From contig OY755187.1 in the NCBI GenBank assembly GCA_963576735.1, positions 2,728,001 through 2,792,000 of the forward strand: 64,000 nt of DNA, given 5' to 3'. Position 1 is the stretch's first letter. Each line of letters opens with the position of its first letter. The notes below the pieces were generated by a model. It did not search any database. It saw only the letters and a list, made by a program, of their open reading frames with translations, and had not been told where the DNA came from. Both the position numbers and the translations under genes were made by a program. Of the stretch, positions 41,706 through 52,952 are shown piece after piece. This stretch comes from Bedellia somnulentella. Its lineage: Eukaryota; Arthropoda; Insecta; Lepidoptera; Bedelliidae.

Positions 41706-42533
41706 CAATATGGTCAAAGGCTGGTAGAGTTTGCACTTGAAAAGAATTTATTTTTCATAAATAGCATGTTCAAAATCAAACCGCATCAGAAATGGACATG
41801 GAAATCATCAGATGGATTATACAAAAATGAAATTGACTACATACTAACTAACCACCCAAAACGCACACACCATTTTAATATTATACATAATTTGAATTTT
41901 GCAACAGATCACCGAATGATAAGGTGTAAATTAAAGTTAAATGAAAAAAGAAACAGAACATTTATCAAGAAAACAAATAACATGTCAAGAGACCTACCAA
42001 AGTTAACTGGAATAAGTAGCAAATATTGGGAAGAAAAATTCATAGAGTCCGTCACCAAATCGCAAGACATACAGGAACAATACGAAAACTTTGAATTAGT
42101 AATGAAAGAACTGATAGAGCAAATTCCAAAACAGAGAAATAAAGAGAAGCAACCACTTAACACCTACACTCTACAACTTTTAAACGACAGGAAAAAAATA
42201 TACCAAGAAAAGGGATCTAAGGAAATTAGGCAGCAAATTACAACAATTAGTAAGGAAATAAACAGACACATATCAAAACACCAAAAGAATGAGAGACAAA
42301 GATTATTCGAAACATATATAGAGAAAACTGGAGCCATAAAAAAAGCATTTAAAGAGCTAAGATGTAAGAGTGAATGGACAGCAAATGTGAAAAACAAAAA
42401 AGGTAAAAAGCTCTGCAAAAGACCGGATATAATAAACGAGGCCACCAACTTCTACGAAAACCTCTACACATCAAATGACTCATCAAAACTACCTATATAT
42501 TCGCCTTGTGACTCTACCCCACCCGGATACTAA
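41706..42533 (+). pseudogene. RTE polyprotein, endonuclease end to palm-proximal spacer (frame 1)
   Basis: Open from the TAG at 41691. Visible: WTWKSSDG, NEIDYIL (endonuclease Asp/Asn-containing motif) and FATDHRMIRCKL (the SDH-like catalytic His motif of APE-type endonucleases, with TDH). A Lys/Glu-rich linker follows, with NYENLYTS-like FYENLYTSND before the break. The frame ends at a TAA at 42531. The true reading continues in another frame from about 42512 (RILKAEIECAI), so a one- or two-base indel in the C-rich ACCCCACCCGG at 42516-42525 split one gene in two. The ATG at 41766 is not the real start. Confidence 0.85.
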
Positions 42534-43996
42534 AAGCTGAAATCGAATGTGCAATAAACTCACAAAAAAACGACAAATCACCGGGGGAAGACCACGTTAC
42601 TAACGAACTGCTGAAATCATTGTCAGAAACATTACAAGGTCCACTTCAATTATTGTTTAATAACATCCTTCAATCGGGAAAAACACCTAAGCAGTGGTCA
42701 AAATCTACAATTATACTGATCCACAAAACAGGCGATCGAAGTGACTTGGACAAGTATCGGCCTATAAGCCTCATGTCAAACATATATAAAATATTTTCAA
42801 AAATACTACTGAATAGAGTGACAAAAATTTTGGACGAAAACCAGCCGCGCGAGCAAGCCGGTTTCCGCAAAAGTTTCTCCAGAATGGATCACATTCATGT
42901 TGTATCACAAATAATAGAGAAAACAAGTGAATATAATAGAACTATATACATGTGTTTCATCGATTTCACTAAAGCCTTTGACTCATTGAATTATAGGGAA
43001 ATCTGGCAATCTCTAAGGCAACAAGGTGTTGAAGAAAGATACATAGCTCTACTTTATAACATATACAGCAATAATTCAGCAAGAGTTAAACTAGAAAGAG
43101 AAGGTAGAGAGTTCCCAATTAGGAAAGGAGTCCGTCAAGGCGATCCAATTTCACCAAAAATTTTCTCAGCGGTATTGGAGTCTATTTTTCGTAACTTGAA
43201 TTGGGATAAAAGAGGACTAAAAATTGATGGCGAATACTTGAGTCACCTACTCTTTGCAGACGACATTGTCGTTTTCTCGGAAAACCCACAAGACATCCAA
43301 CAGATGCTGAACGATTTGGCCAGAAATAGTAAAAAGGTAGGTCTGTCTCTAAACCCGACTAAAACCAAAATAATGACTAATGGCAGCAGAGAAGATGTTA
43401 TAGTGGAAGGCAGAAATATAGGCCAGCGGGTATCTTTCAAAAACCGAACTGAAAATGAAATTAAGAGACGCATAGCCATTGCATGGAGTAAGTACTGGAA
43501 TTTCAAAGAAATCATGAAAAACAAACAGATAAATATTAAAACAAAAAAGAAATTATACGAAACTGCTATTATGCCAAGTTTAATGTATGGATGTCAGAGC
43601 TGGTCCTTAAGGAAAGAAGACGAAGATAGACTGGCAATATGTCAAAGAAAAATGGAAAGAAGTATGCTGAATATCAAACTACAAGACAGAATAAAGAACA
43701 TTGAAATAAGAAGAAAAACAAAGATCTGCGACATACTAAGTAGAATCAAGAAATTGAAATGGAAATGGGCGGGACATATCTGCCGAATGGAAAACTCCAG
43801 ATGGACAAAGCGTGTCACCGAATGGATACCAAGAGAAGGAAAAAGAAATAAAGGACGCCAAAGAAAGAGGTGGGCAGACATTTTCCTACAAAAATGTGGA
43901 CCGAACTGGATGACAAAAGCTAGAGACAGAAGCTTGTGGAGATCATTGGGGGAGGCCTACGCCGTGGAGGCGACTACTACAGAAGAATGTTTTTAA
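42512..43996 (+). pseudogene. RTE reverse transcriptase and C-terminal domain (frame 2)
   Basis: Continues without a stop to 43994. Motifs in order: LKSLSETLQGPLQ, STIILIHKTGDRSDLDKYRP (start of RT), EQAGFRKSFSRMDHIHV, CFIDFTKAFDSLN (motif A with its Asp), GVRQGDPISPKIF, LLFADDIVVF (catalytic FADD at 43253-43264). Then GLSLNPTKTKIM, a C-terminal KWKWAGHICRM, GRQRKRW and RDRSLWRSLGEAYAV. The segment after VEGRNI lacks the Y-YLG motif that usually precedes this region, an apparent in-frame loss of about ten residues near 43415. Catalytic residues are kept, but the upstream frameshift and truncation make it inactive alone. Confidence 0.88.
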
Positions 43997-44673
43997 ATAA
44001 AATTAAACATAATTATAATTATAATAAAGTAAAAATTAATTTATTTATATGAAATCAATCAATCAATGTTTTTATTTATATTATGAATTATGCACGCAAA
44101 CTTTTATTTGAATTAATTAGAATGTACACTATTTTAAATATTTCATGTGATATGTGAAAATGTTTTACTTAATTAATTTTAAGTACATTATAATGTTCTA
44201 TGCATGTAAACCTTTAGTCATAAGTAGTCGAAATAAAGGCTTTTTTATTTTTTTATTTATTTTATTTTTATTATTCACATCAAGCTCCGGTAGGTATACT
44301 TTTATTACTGGGAATACTGCTGAGACAAAAAGCTGGTCTTCCAATATATTTGGCTTCTCTGCCTTCCCTTTAATGAAATATAGCGTAAAAATTAGTATAT
44401 ATATCTAAAACTAAAACAAACAGGTTACATGATGATCAGTGATGAGATCATTCGTTTTATTAAAGCGAATCTAAATGATTTCGATCGATATACTGAGTAG
44501 TTATAACAACTCTCTACAAATAAAATCAGGTTTAAAATAGTTTTTATGACAACCATACCACTCTTCTTTGCATAAAAATATATGAGCTTCAATTATAAGA
44601 AGCAGATGTTATGACAATATGGTAATTAAGTAATTTTATTGAAAATACACAAAAATAATGATCATTCCTGCTT

Positions 44674-45150
44674 ATAAGTACATACATATCGCACGCTTAA
44701 TACTACAGTGACCTATGTCAAAATGTTGATGTGTTGAGTTACAATACTAGACAGACCTTAAAATCATGCTCAACAACAACATATGAATACGAGACGATAA
44801 AGTCCTAAGTGAAATTGAACCTTTTGTGTTATGAATACGGGTGTTTTCTCGTGCCTTTGTTGTAGAGCCTGCTTTTTAAAGTCTGTGAAGTATTGTATTT
44901 CAATTCATCATTTTGACATAAGTCACTGTAGTGTTAAGCATGCGATATACTCACGGCTATATTTCCCTAGAAGGGGTAACCAGAGCTAAGGAAGTTGAGT
45001 GGGGAAAAGATGGTAAGAATAAAGGTTTTTGGTGATGGGTCTCCAACCGCATCGCCCAAAAATCCAATTAAAAGCCCCAATACCCTTAGTCGCCTCTTAC
45101 GACACCAGTGGGTAGAAAGGGGTAGCGACAGTCTAAGCCGGCACTATACG
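44674..45150 (-). mobile_element. Family A (A2) whose tail is split by a MITE
   Basis: The tail ACATACA at about 44680-44688 continues after the MITE as TATACTCACGGCTATATTTC (44946 on). The joined text is a normal A tail. The body has a deletion at AGAGCTAAGGAAGTTGAGTG (the AGGAATT hairpin is lost) and ends CCGGCACTATACGG. Confidence 0.87.
44689..44945. mobile_element. 257-bp MITE with about 41-bp inverted ends, TA duplication
   Basis: Left end TCGCACGCTTAATACTACAG and right end (reversed) TCGCATGCTTAACACTACAG. Pairing continues through TGACYTATGTCAAAATG, four mismatches in 41. TA on both sides (44687-44688, 44946-44947). No coding capacity. The TA duplication fits Tc1/mariner-type mobilisation, but the ends do not let me name a family. 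Confidence 0.85.
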
Positions 45151-45240
45151 GATACCCATTACCAACAACCTTTACCTTTAGTTCATAATCTTTTCCCAGC
45201 TCAACTTTCAAAAGTGGCTAAAGGATTTTCAGTTTAAGTA
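45151..45240 (+). repeat. Family A 3'-half fragment, opposite orientation to its neighbour
   Basis: ACCCATTACCAACAACCTTT through TTCAAAAGTGGCTAAAGG, joined head-on to the 5' end of the reverse-strand A copy. No tail. Confidence 0.6.
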
Positions 45241-45321
45241 TAAATGTTAGAAATTTTCTATTGTAAAAAGTATGTGTAACTGTTCGTAGCCTCTGAGACT
45301 GTCGCATAAAATTAACTCCGA

Positions 45322-45577
45322 ATACATACACACATACATACAAATACTCACGTCAATAATTCTCTAGAAGGGGTAGCCAGAGCCAAGGAATTTTAAATTC
45401 CTCAGCCACTTTTGGAAGTTGAGTGGGGAAAAGGCGGCAAAATAAAGATTTTTGGTCATGGGTCTCCAACTGCATCGCTCGAAAATCAAATAAAAAGCCC
45501 CAATACCCTTAGTCGCCTCTTACGACACCCGTGGGTAGAAAGGGGTAGCGACATTCTAAGCCGGCACTAGACGGCAA
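45322..45577 (-). mobile_element. Family A, subtype A2, near full length
   Basis: CACACATACATACAAATACT through GCCGGCACTAGACGGC. Has the A2 marks CCCTTAGTCGCC and CGACACCCGTGGG. Confidence 0.87.
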
Positions 45578-45635
45578 AAATTAATACAGAAATTAAAATT
45601 CAAATAGTTCAACCTTCACCGCTAGGCTATAAAGT

Positions 45636-45814
45636 TCATACATATACTCACGCCATAAGATCCCATTGGGGTAGGTAGAGACTATTGATCGCCACTTCGT
45701 ACGATCCTGACAAACCTCTCTAGCTTCGTTTACATCCATCAATCTTTTCATACATGCTCTTTTACTTTTCATACTTCGGACGCCAGCCTTTTTGAGCACA
45801 CTCTCAATTTGGTC

Positions 45815-45816
<2 letters not shown>
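45636..45816 (-). mobile_element. Family B LINE 3' end
   Basis: Tail CATACATATACTCACGCC, then the reversed coding end up to DQIESVLKKAGVRSMKSKRA. The stop codon is lost (YPNGILWREYM reads on through the terminal hairpin and tail). It abuts a GT run at its truncation point. Confidence 0.82.

Positions 45817-45817
<1 letters not shown>

Positions 45818-45846
<29 letters not shown>
45818..45846. repeat. (GT)n microsatellite
   Basis: About 14 GT units directly at the 5' truncation point of the neighbouring B copy. Confidence 0.9.
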
Positions 45847-45848
<2 letters not shown>

Positions 45849-46521
45849 ATAAACTATAAAGTAACACACCTATATTAAGCCTCATTACGGAAACTAAAGG
45901 ATAATGTAATACGCTGGTCTTCATTACTTTGTTTATTAGACTCCGTTTAGAACAACGGGTCAGTAACGGTAGCGCGAAGCGGTAATTTAAATCTCTTGCG
46001 TCTATTACTGTACTGTTTTATGAATATGAGATGTTACACTTTAACCTTAGTTTTGATATACATTGCGGGGTTAACACCGTAATCACGGATGTTTTGAGAA
46101 ATAAGCTTTGCTTGGTTAATGTGTTGCGTGAGATTTTGTTTGTGTAGTAACGAGGTGCGATGGGACGGAAAATTTGCCTTATACTTACTTTACAAATCGT
46201 GTAATGGTTAACAAATTAATGGATAAATTGTAGACTTTACGTTGGAAAAATCCTTAAGTCAAAAAATTCAGCTTTTTATATTTTCTCAGTGTTTCATCTT
46301 TTGGTCTATAATATTAATTGTAAATCTTATCTAATTTTTATTGGTTTACAACATCAAGGTTGTATAATTATCAAAAACTAAGTAGAGCATTGAAAGCGAA
46401 TATAAGTTACTTTTGGAAATTGTTTTGAAACCCAAAATTTACTTATTTATAATTTTGTTGTTATTGTTATTATTATAGTTTAGTTGTTATTGTTAAATTG
46501 TTATTATTATATAAAATACTA

Positions 46522-46629
46522 GTAGGGAACTCAGCTGAAAGGACCTAGAAGCTGCCGCACAAGATCGAGGAAAGTAGAGATCTCTTCTTCGGGCCCTATG
46601 TCCCTGATGGGAGATAACAGGACAACATG
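46522..46629 (+). repeat. Another LINE ORF2 3' end, degenerate
   Basis: One frame reads DLEAAAQDRGK, stop, RSLLRALCP, recalling the QDRGKWR ending of non-LTR ORF2. The W codon is now TAG. It is joined directly to a family B piece at CATGGCGTCCGAAG. Confidence 0.5.
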
Positions 46630-46782
46630 GCGTCCGAAGTATGAAGAATAAAAGAGCATGTATGAGAAGAATGATGAATGTTACAGAAGCAAAAGAGATT
46701 TGATTGTACAAATTGGCGATCGATAGTCTCTGCCTACCCCAATGGGAACAATAGGCGTGAGCATAAGTAAGTAAGTATGATG
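46630..46782 (+). mobile_element. Family B LINE 3' end, (AAGT)n subfamily
   Basis: GTCCGAAGTATGAAGAATAA through CCCCAATGGGAACAATAGGC then GTGAGCATAAGTAAGTAAGT. The reading frame is damaged (AAAGAGATTTGATTGTACAA). Tail type as at 21534 and 50071. Confidence 0.8.
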
Positions 46783-46915
46783 ATGAATAGGGATCTAGCT
46801 TTTAGGTCCAGAGGTCACAGGATAAAATATCATATGATGAATATTAATGTATCTTTCTTTTTCTTATGTGTTATACACTTGTAATAGTAAAAATACGATT
46901 ACGATTCCATACCAC

Positions 46916-47157
46916 AAAGTCATTAATACATACATACATACATATACTCACGGCTGTAAATCCCTAGAAGGGGTAGCCAGAGCTAAGGAATTAGAAATTC
47001 CTCAGCAACTTTTGGATAGTTGAGTGGGGAAAAGATGGTAAAATAAAGGTTGTTGGTGATGGGTCTCCAACCGCATCGCCCAAAAATCCCGGACACCCAC
47101 GCACCGGAAGAAATGGGGTAGTGCTAAGCCGACACTACACAGCAAAAAGTCATTAAT
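46916..47157 (-). mobile_element. Family A (A1), 12-bp TSD
   Basis: AAAGTCATTAAT at 46916-46927 and 47146-47157. The element runs (CATA)n TATACTCACGGCTG to GCCGACACTACACAGC. About 30 bases around CCGTTAGTCGCC are deleted. Confidence 0.9.
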
Positions 47158-47855
47158 GTTCGTTTATATTTACTAATTATTAATATCATTATAAAAGAAG
47201 CCATTAAAACTGAATTACAGCTACAAAACAAGTATAAACAGAAACATTAGTGTCTTCAAAAGATCTACCACAAAGAATTCCTATATAAATTTGTGTAATA
47301 AATTCACTTTAAATTGTATAACATATCTTTATTTCCATAATTTAGTAATTAGATTTAATTTCCAACCAAACAATTTATAAGGCACATTAAAGTCAATCCA
47401 TACGTTATCACCCCCAGGCCATTTCAGTATCTAGGTAGCATTTTCGCATTCAAAATAACGTTTAGCGAAATTAATTGCTAATAAATTGATCGAAATATTC
47501 AATTAGTTATAAGTGTTACGATGACTTAGTCTATAAATTGTAAAGAGTTCTAAAAAGCATGTACAGTTTCAATTTAATTCACTTCCGCTTGAAGGAGGTG
47601 CGATTATCACGAATTAGGTTTTCTCACTCGTCGTAATTAATATCGACCACCGCTGCAGGTAATATAAAAACTAGTATTAAGCCTTTAAATTAATAACCAA
47701 TTTAACAGAAAGAATATTCTCAGGCTCACATCATTTTGTGAAACACTTTCTCTCAAGAAACTGGAGAATATGAAGAGCACTTTTAAGAAAATGGATGAAT
47801 GCGATGAATGTATCCTTAATGGTTTAATGGCAAAAAAAATGTTTTTCCACACCTA

Positions 47856-48062
47856 GTATGTCACCCCTTTCTTCCCACGAGTGACGTAAAAGGCGATTAA
47901 GGGTAAGAGGGTTTTTAAGTGGATTTTGGGTGATGCGGTTGGAGACTTATCACCAACGATATTTCATTTGCGCCGCCTTGTATCGACTCCCAAATGTGGC
48001 TGAGGAGTTTCTAGCTCTGGCTACCCCTATTTGGGATTTATGGTCGTGAAGGTATGTATGTT
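47856..48062 (+). mobile_element. Family A, subtype A4
   Basis: TGTCACCCCTTTCTTCCCAC through GGGATTTATGGTCGTGAAGG and TATGTATG. The first 25 or so bases are missing. Confidence 0.75.
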
Positions 48063-48647
48063 ACTTAGGACTAATACTAGTTAAAATTGATTCATTCGCT
48101 TTAATTTAGAGTATTATAAAAGTTAAGCCGTGTTTTAATGTTAGTATACATAGTTTGCCTCATTTTCAATTTAACCTAAAACATAAATCGATTCAAGTTC
48201 CAACTAATATTAGCATAGTCTTATAGCTTGTATCTTGAATGCCGATTTGTTTGATCCAATGTGATAATGTTCAGAAAATGACATAAAATAAAATATGCAA
48301 ATACAAGGTGTAACACTAATACTCCTCACACTAAAATGTTGCTTTCAATCATATTTAACAACAGAATTATACGAATAAGAAACTATTTTATGTTGATTTC
48401 GTTGGAAATACTAGTTTTGCTATCTTTACTAGAATTCTCTGTTTCACTAGTTTTAGTTCGTCTTTTATTCATTGTGGTTTATTTATGGAGGTATTTGACC
48501 GTATGAATTTTAAGGTCGTATTTTATTTAGTATCACTTTTAGGCTTTTTGTTTATGGTTACCGACACAATATGTTAAGTGAATTTAAACGGTTTGTTAAA
48601 ACTGTAACTCTATACACAAATATTCGAGTAGTTTATTTTATCTTTTA

Positions 48648-48872
48648 TATACATACATTCATATACTCACGGCTATAAATCCCAAGAAAGGGGTAGCCAG
48701 AGCTAAGGAATGAGAAATTCCTCAGCCACTTTTGGAAGTTGATGGGGAAATGATGGTAATAATAAATGATTTCGGTGACGGGTCTCCAACCACATCGCCC
48801 AAAAATCGCTTAAAAAGTTCCTATACCCACGTGGGTAGTGTTATTCTAAGCCGACACTACACGGCAAGAAAA
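48648..48872 (-). mobile_element. Family A, subtype A3
   Basis: CATACATTCATATACTCACG through CCGACACTACACGGC. CCTATACCCACGTGGGTAGT shows a deletion of the GCCTCTTACGATCA segment. Confidence 0.82.
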
Positions 48873-49581
48873 CATTAAATTTAGACATTAAAGAAAACTA
48901 CTTTATCGGCTTTTTGTGCTGCCGTGAATTATATCGAGGCCTTTAAATAGCATATTTATAAAGCGAATTCACAAGTTTTCTAGATTTATATTACTTCATA
49001 GATTTTGACTTTTACCACTACTCCCTAGTAACTTCTTATTCTACTTATCTATTTTCAACACAGAGCTACAACTTAGACAAGAAACCGCACGTAACGGATT
49101 TGATTTATCGTCGCTAAATACAAAAGGCATGTTTCCAAACTATTATTTCACATCAATTGACCTCTCAATACCTATTATTATCAACCTAAATCTCTAAAGA
49201 CGCCGACACCACTAAAATATGCTGTAAAACAAATTTAATTAAACAACTACATGAAATTACAAATTATATTCTTCTCCAAACATTTTCTTGACTTTGTATC
49301 GAACAAAAGCGTCTAAAACTTAGTTATTGTCAAAGTTAATCCGTTAGCCGAGAAACATATCTTAGCTTCGCTAACGGTGTTAATCTGGACACATAATTAC
49401 AGACATTTACAAAGCCTTTGAGTTATAAAATAAATATTAAAGTGGATAAGGCATTTTGGAAGATTAAATTTGTGTTGATAACTTTATAATTGTAATTTTT
49501 ACCCAAAATTGTTTCTCTTTGCATTGTCATCATTTGGTTTTATACTGGTTTTTATATATTATATATTGTATTATATATTGG

Positions 49582-49846
49582 TTTTTGCTGTGTAGTGTCG
49601 GCTTAGAATAGCACTACCCCAATTCTTCCGGTGGGTGTACGTAAGAGGCGACTAACGGATTGGGGCTTTTAAGAGACTTTTGGGCGATGCGGTTCGAGAC
49701 CCATCACCAACAACCTTTATTTTACCATCTTTTCCCCACGCAACTTCCATAAGTGGCTGAGAAATTTCTAATTCGTTAGCTCTGGCTACTCCTTCTAGGG
49801 ATTTATAGCCGTGATTTATAGCACTACACAGCTATCAACTTCTAAA
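49582..49846 (+). mobile_element. Family A (A1) ending in an inverted 5' scrap
   Basis: TTTTGCTGTGTAGTGTCGGC through GGGATTTATAGCCGTGATTT, then AGCACTACACAGC, the complement of an A start, in place of the TATG tail. The central GGTTCGAGACC (49691-49701) matches a polymerase III B box exactly; most copies read GGTTGGAGACC. Confidence 0.82.
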
Positions 49847-50070
49847 ACCTAATGAAATCTTAACAAATAGCCTTTGATATTATCTGAGGTGTATAACAGA
49901 GGTGAAGCAATACACCCAATTTACAAAATGATTGATACTAATCCTATAATCCTCGGCGCTGTCTGTCCAATAACTGACTACTGACTGAGTGGCTGATTTC
50001 ATACTTGATATGTCCACTGGTATTGAGTGATTAAGTTATCGAACGATGAATATAAATCGGCCTAGAGAAA

Positions 50071-50215
50071 TACTTACTTACTTACTTATACTCACGCCCA
50101 TTATTCCCATTGGGGTAGGCAGAGTCTATCGATCGCCACTTAGTACGATCTTGACAAACCTCTCTTGCTTCCCTTACATTAATTATTCTTCTCTTCTGCT
50201 CTTTTATTCTAGAGA
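50071..50215 (-). mobile_element. Family B LINE 3' end, (AAGT)n subfamily
   Basis: ACTTACTTACTTACTTATAC then TCACGCCCATTATTCCCATT and the reversed coding end to about GCTCTTTTATTC. Five tail units. Confidence 0.82.
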
Positions 50216-51715
50216 AACACAACTAATCCTAAACACAAATGACTCGAAAAAAATATAACAATTTCTATCTTGTGTTTAATCTATTCTGTCGTAAAAAAAT
50301 GATTTATTTATTTATTTAAATAAGGCACAGTAACAGAATACAGACTATACAATATAATACATTACATTTTCAAAACATCATTTCAAGACTGTTTTCCAAT
50401 GAATACTGTACACAACATTCACAAGACATGATTGAGATTTACACAAAATATCGGTTTAATAGTATTAAATTATTATTGTTATTATTAATATGAATATTGT
50501 ATTTTTTTTTGTTTATATAATTATGGTGATTAGCTTAAAAGGTATTAATTTAAGTGAGCATAAAATCCAAATTGAATAGCGACTTCAAAATATAATTCAC
50601 TATGATAAAATCATACTTCTAAATATAACCTTCATTGTAATTGCTAACTCCGATATAGATTTATTTGAATAATGCATGATTTATAGTATTTACAATAGAA
50701 TCAAAACAATATATTATTGAATATGCAAATCGCGAAAGCTCAAACAATAAACCTAAAATTTTTCTAAAACAAAACACATCAATTAATTCGACCACCCAAC
50801 AAAACTAGTATGTTCCATTTAATTTACCGACAAAATAATAATTTATGACGACCATTTGTATTGTTTCAATTAGAAATATCGAATTAAATTGTATCTGGAG
50901 ACGCCCAAATTGCCATATCTGTGGTCGGTAATTTAAAACAGCTTTCTAAGTTTCTATTGTGCCGATGGAAGAGATATATGAGCGATAAAAGTAGTTAGTT
51001 TTAACCCCTAAAGCGGTTAGTCGAATAGACGAAAGACGCGCCTCTCTTGTGTTGCTATTACCATTAGTTTGCTTTTCAATTTTGATTGCGTTTCTGCGAT
51101 ACACTTTTATGATTTTTGCTACCATTTTAAGATTTTATCGAGAACTTCGTATGTGGATTGAAGATAATGTTTTTCGTGTTTCAATTGCGGTATCTGTAAG
51201 AAGAAAAAGAAAGTAAGAAAAACTAGCATTCATTGCTATGCACACTTAGGTAAACAATACATGAAACATAACAACAATATAATATTAAGTTAATGAAAGT
51301 GTTAAAAACTGAAACAAGAAAATTATAATTAAGAAAATTCTATATAAAGAAAATTTTAATAAAATCATAATTAAAAAAAAACAATCAAAATGTAATGTAG
51401 TGTAATTAAGGGTTAGATAGAACTTATGACGTAACGAAAATTTTGAGGCATGTTCATTTATTAAACTTATTTAATTAGTGTAAAAACCAATAGCAAATGG
51501 TAGAAAATTATTATATTTATTCTCACATCAATGCACACAATTAAAAAGATTTATTAATTAACTCACAGTCTTTGCTATAACTCAAAGGCTAGTTTACATC
51601 GCGGAAAACTCTTGTCATTTAAAATATTAATCTTCACAATACTGTACAAAAGTATAAATGAGAATACATTAGGTAGATTTCATCGGATAGAAATCTTAAC
51701 ATTTTAGGAAACAGA

Positions 51716-51892
51716 TAACATACACTTAAGGCTATAATCCCTAAAAGGGGTGGGCAGAGCTTCCGAATCAGAAAATTCTTCAGCCACTTTTGGAATATAA
51801 GTAGTTAGCGTATAGTTGTTTCGCCCAATTCGCCTCTTACGATCACCCATGGAAAGAAATGGGGAAGGTATATTCTTCGCCGACAGAGAAAC
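51716..51892 (-). repeat. Degenerate family A copy
   Basis: ATACACTTAAGGCTATAATC, CTTCAGCCACTTTTGGAA, TTCGCCTCTTACGATCACCC and TTCTTCGCCGACA in family order, with large internal losses. Confidence 0.65.
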
Positions 51893-52321
51893 AGATAAGT
51901 AATCCGATTATTGAAATTTAGACCGAAACTTTCATCTCAAAATTTCGCCTTCCGCATAAACAATATTTATAACTCGACACATCATGTTACCATCAAGTAC
52001 TAGCGTGATTTCGGCCATCATCTAATATTTATCTGCCTACTCTATCGATAAATATGTAACCAATACACAGCTATTTACAAAATAACAGCTTTTACCTCAC
52101 CAATTATAAAGAATAACGGTCCTGTTATATTATAGTAGCGCCTTTGGGTACTATTTCGCGAGAAAGCGTTTAAATACCCGGATTTAATGATAGATGATGG
52201 TATATTGTAAAGTTTTTGCTTAATAATAGATACAGCTTCTATAGGCTGATGACTGACAGCGAGACTTTTAGGTAGTAACAATTTGCAAATAGCAATCTTG
52301 GTTTCTAATATATCTAGCATT

Positions 52322-52575
52322 AAACTGCTGTGTAGTGACGGCTTAGAATAGTACTACCCCATTTCTTCCGGTGGGTGTACGTAAGAGGCGATTGTCGGTG
52401 TTGGGGCTTTTAAGGGATTTTTGGGCGATGCGGTTGGAGGCTCATCAGCAACAACCTTTATTTTGCCATCTTTTCCCCACTCAACTTTCCAAAAGTTGCT
52501 GAGGAACTTCTAGTTCCTTAGCTCTGGCTACCCCTACTAGGGATTTATAGCCGTGAGTATATGTTATGTTATGCT
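52322..52575 (+). mobile_element. Family A, subtype A1, near full length
   Basis: ACTGCTGTGTAGTGACGGCT through GCCGTGAGTATATGTTATG. First of three A units in a row. Confidence 0.87.
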
Positions 52576-52589
52576 AGTATTAAAAATAT

Positions 52590-52727
52590 TTAGATTTACT
52601 ATGTAATGTCATTACATTGGATTTTGTGGGTGTGCTAAAAGGCGACTAATGGCTTTAAACAATTATTGGGCGATGTGGCATGAGTCCCATCACCAACCAT
52701 CCTATATTTTACGATTTCTCCACTGTA
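52590..52727 (+). repeat. Degenerate family A, 3'-truncated
   Basis: ACTATGTAATGTCATTACAT, GGGTGTGCTAAAAGGCGACT and TATTGGGCGATGTGGC, ending at ACGATTTCTCCACTG. Confidence 0.6.
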
Positions 52728-52952
52728 TGCCGTGTAGTGCCGGCTTAGAATGTCGCTACCCCTTTCTACCCACGAGTGTCGTAATAGGCGACTAAGGGTA
52801 TTGGATTTATGGGCGATGCGGTTGGAGACCCATCACCAAAAACCTTTATTTTGCCACCTTTCCCCCACTCAACTTCCAAAAGTGGCTGACGAATTTATAA
52901 TTCCTAGGCTCTGGCTACCCCTTCTAGGGAATTATAGCCGTGAGTATATGTA
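52728..52952 (+). mobile_element. Family A, subtype A2
   Basis: TGCCGTGTAGTGCCGGCTTA through GCCGTGAGTATATG(TATG)2. The GGGGCTTTTTATTGGATTTT block is shortened to GGATTTATGGGCG. Confidence 0.87.

Larger units (their letters stand above)
41700..44069 (+). mobile_element. RTE-like non-LTR retrotransposon, 5'-truncated
   Basis: Homology starts at about 41706 in the endonuclease domain (GQRLVEFALEKNLFF), so most of the endonuclease is missing. The reverse transcriptase and C-terminal region follow in a second frame. The 3' UTR is only about 70 bases and ends in AATC repeats (44051-44069); short 3' UTRs with microsatellite tails are typical of RTE elements. The protein resembles lepidopteran RTE endonuclease-reverse transcriptases. 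No target duplication was found. Confidence 0.9.

Noticed and set aside
41766..42533. Two neighbouring independent genes (41766-42533 and 42620-43996)
   Set aside because: The second frame can be extended upstream to 42512 and continues the same protein; they are one RTE ORF split by an indel.
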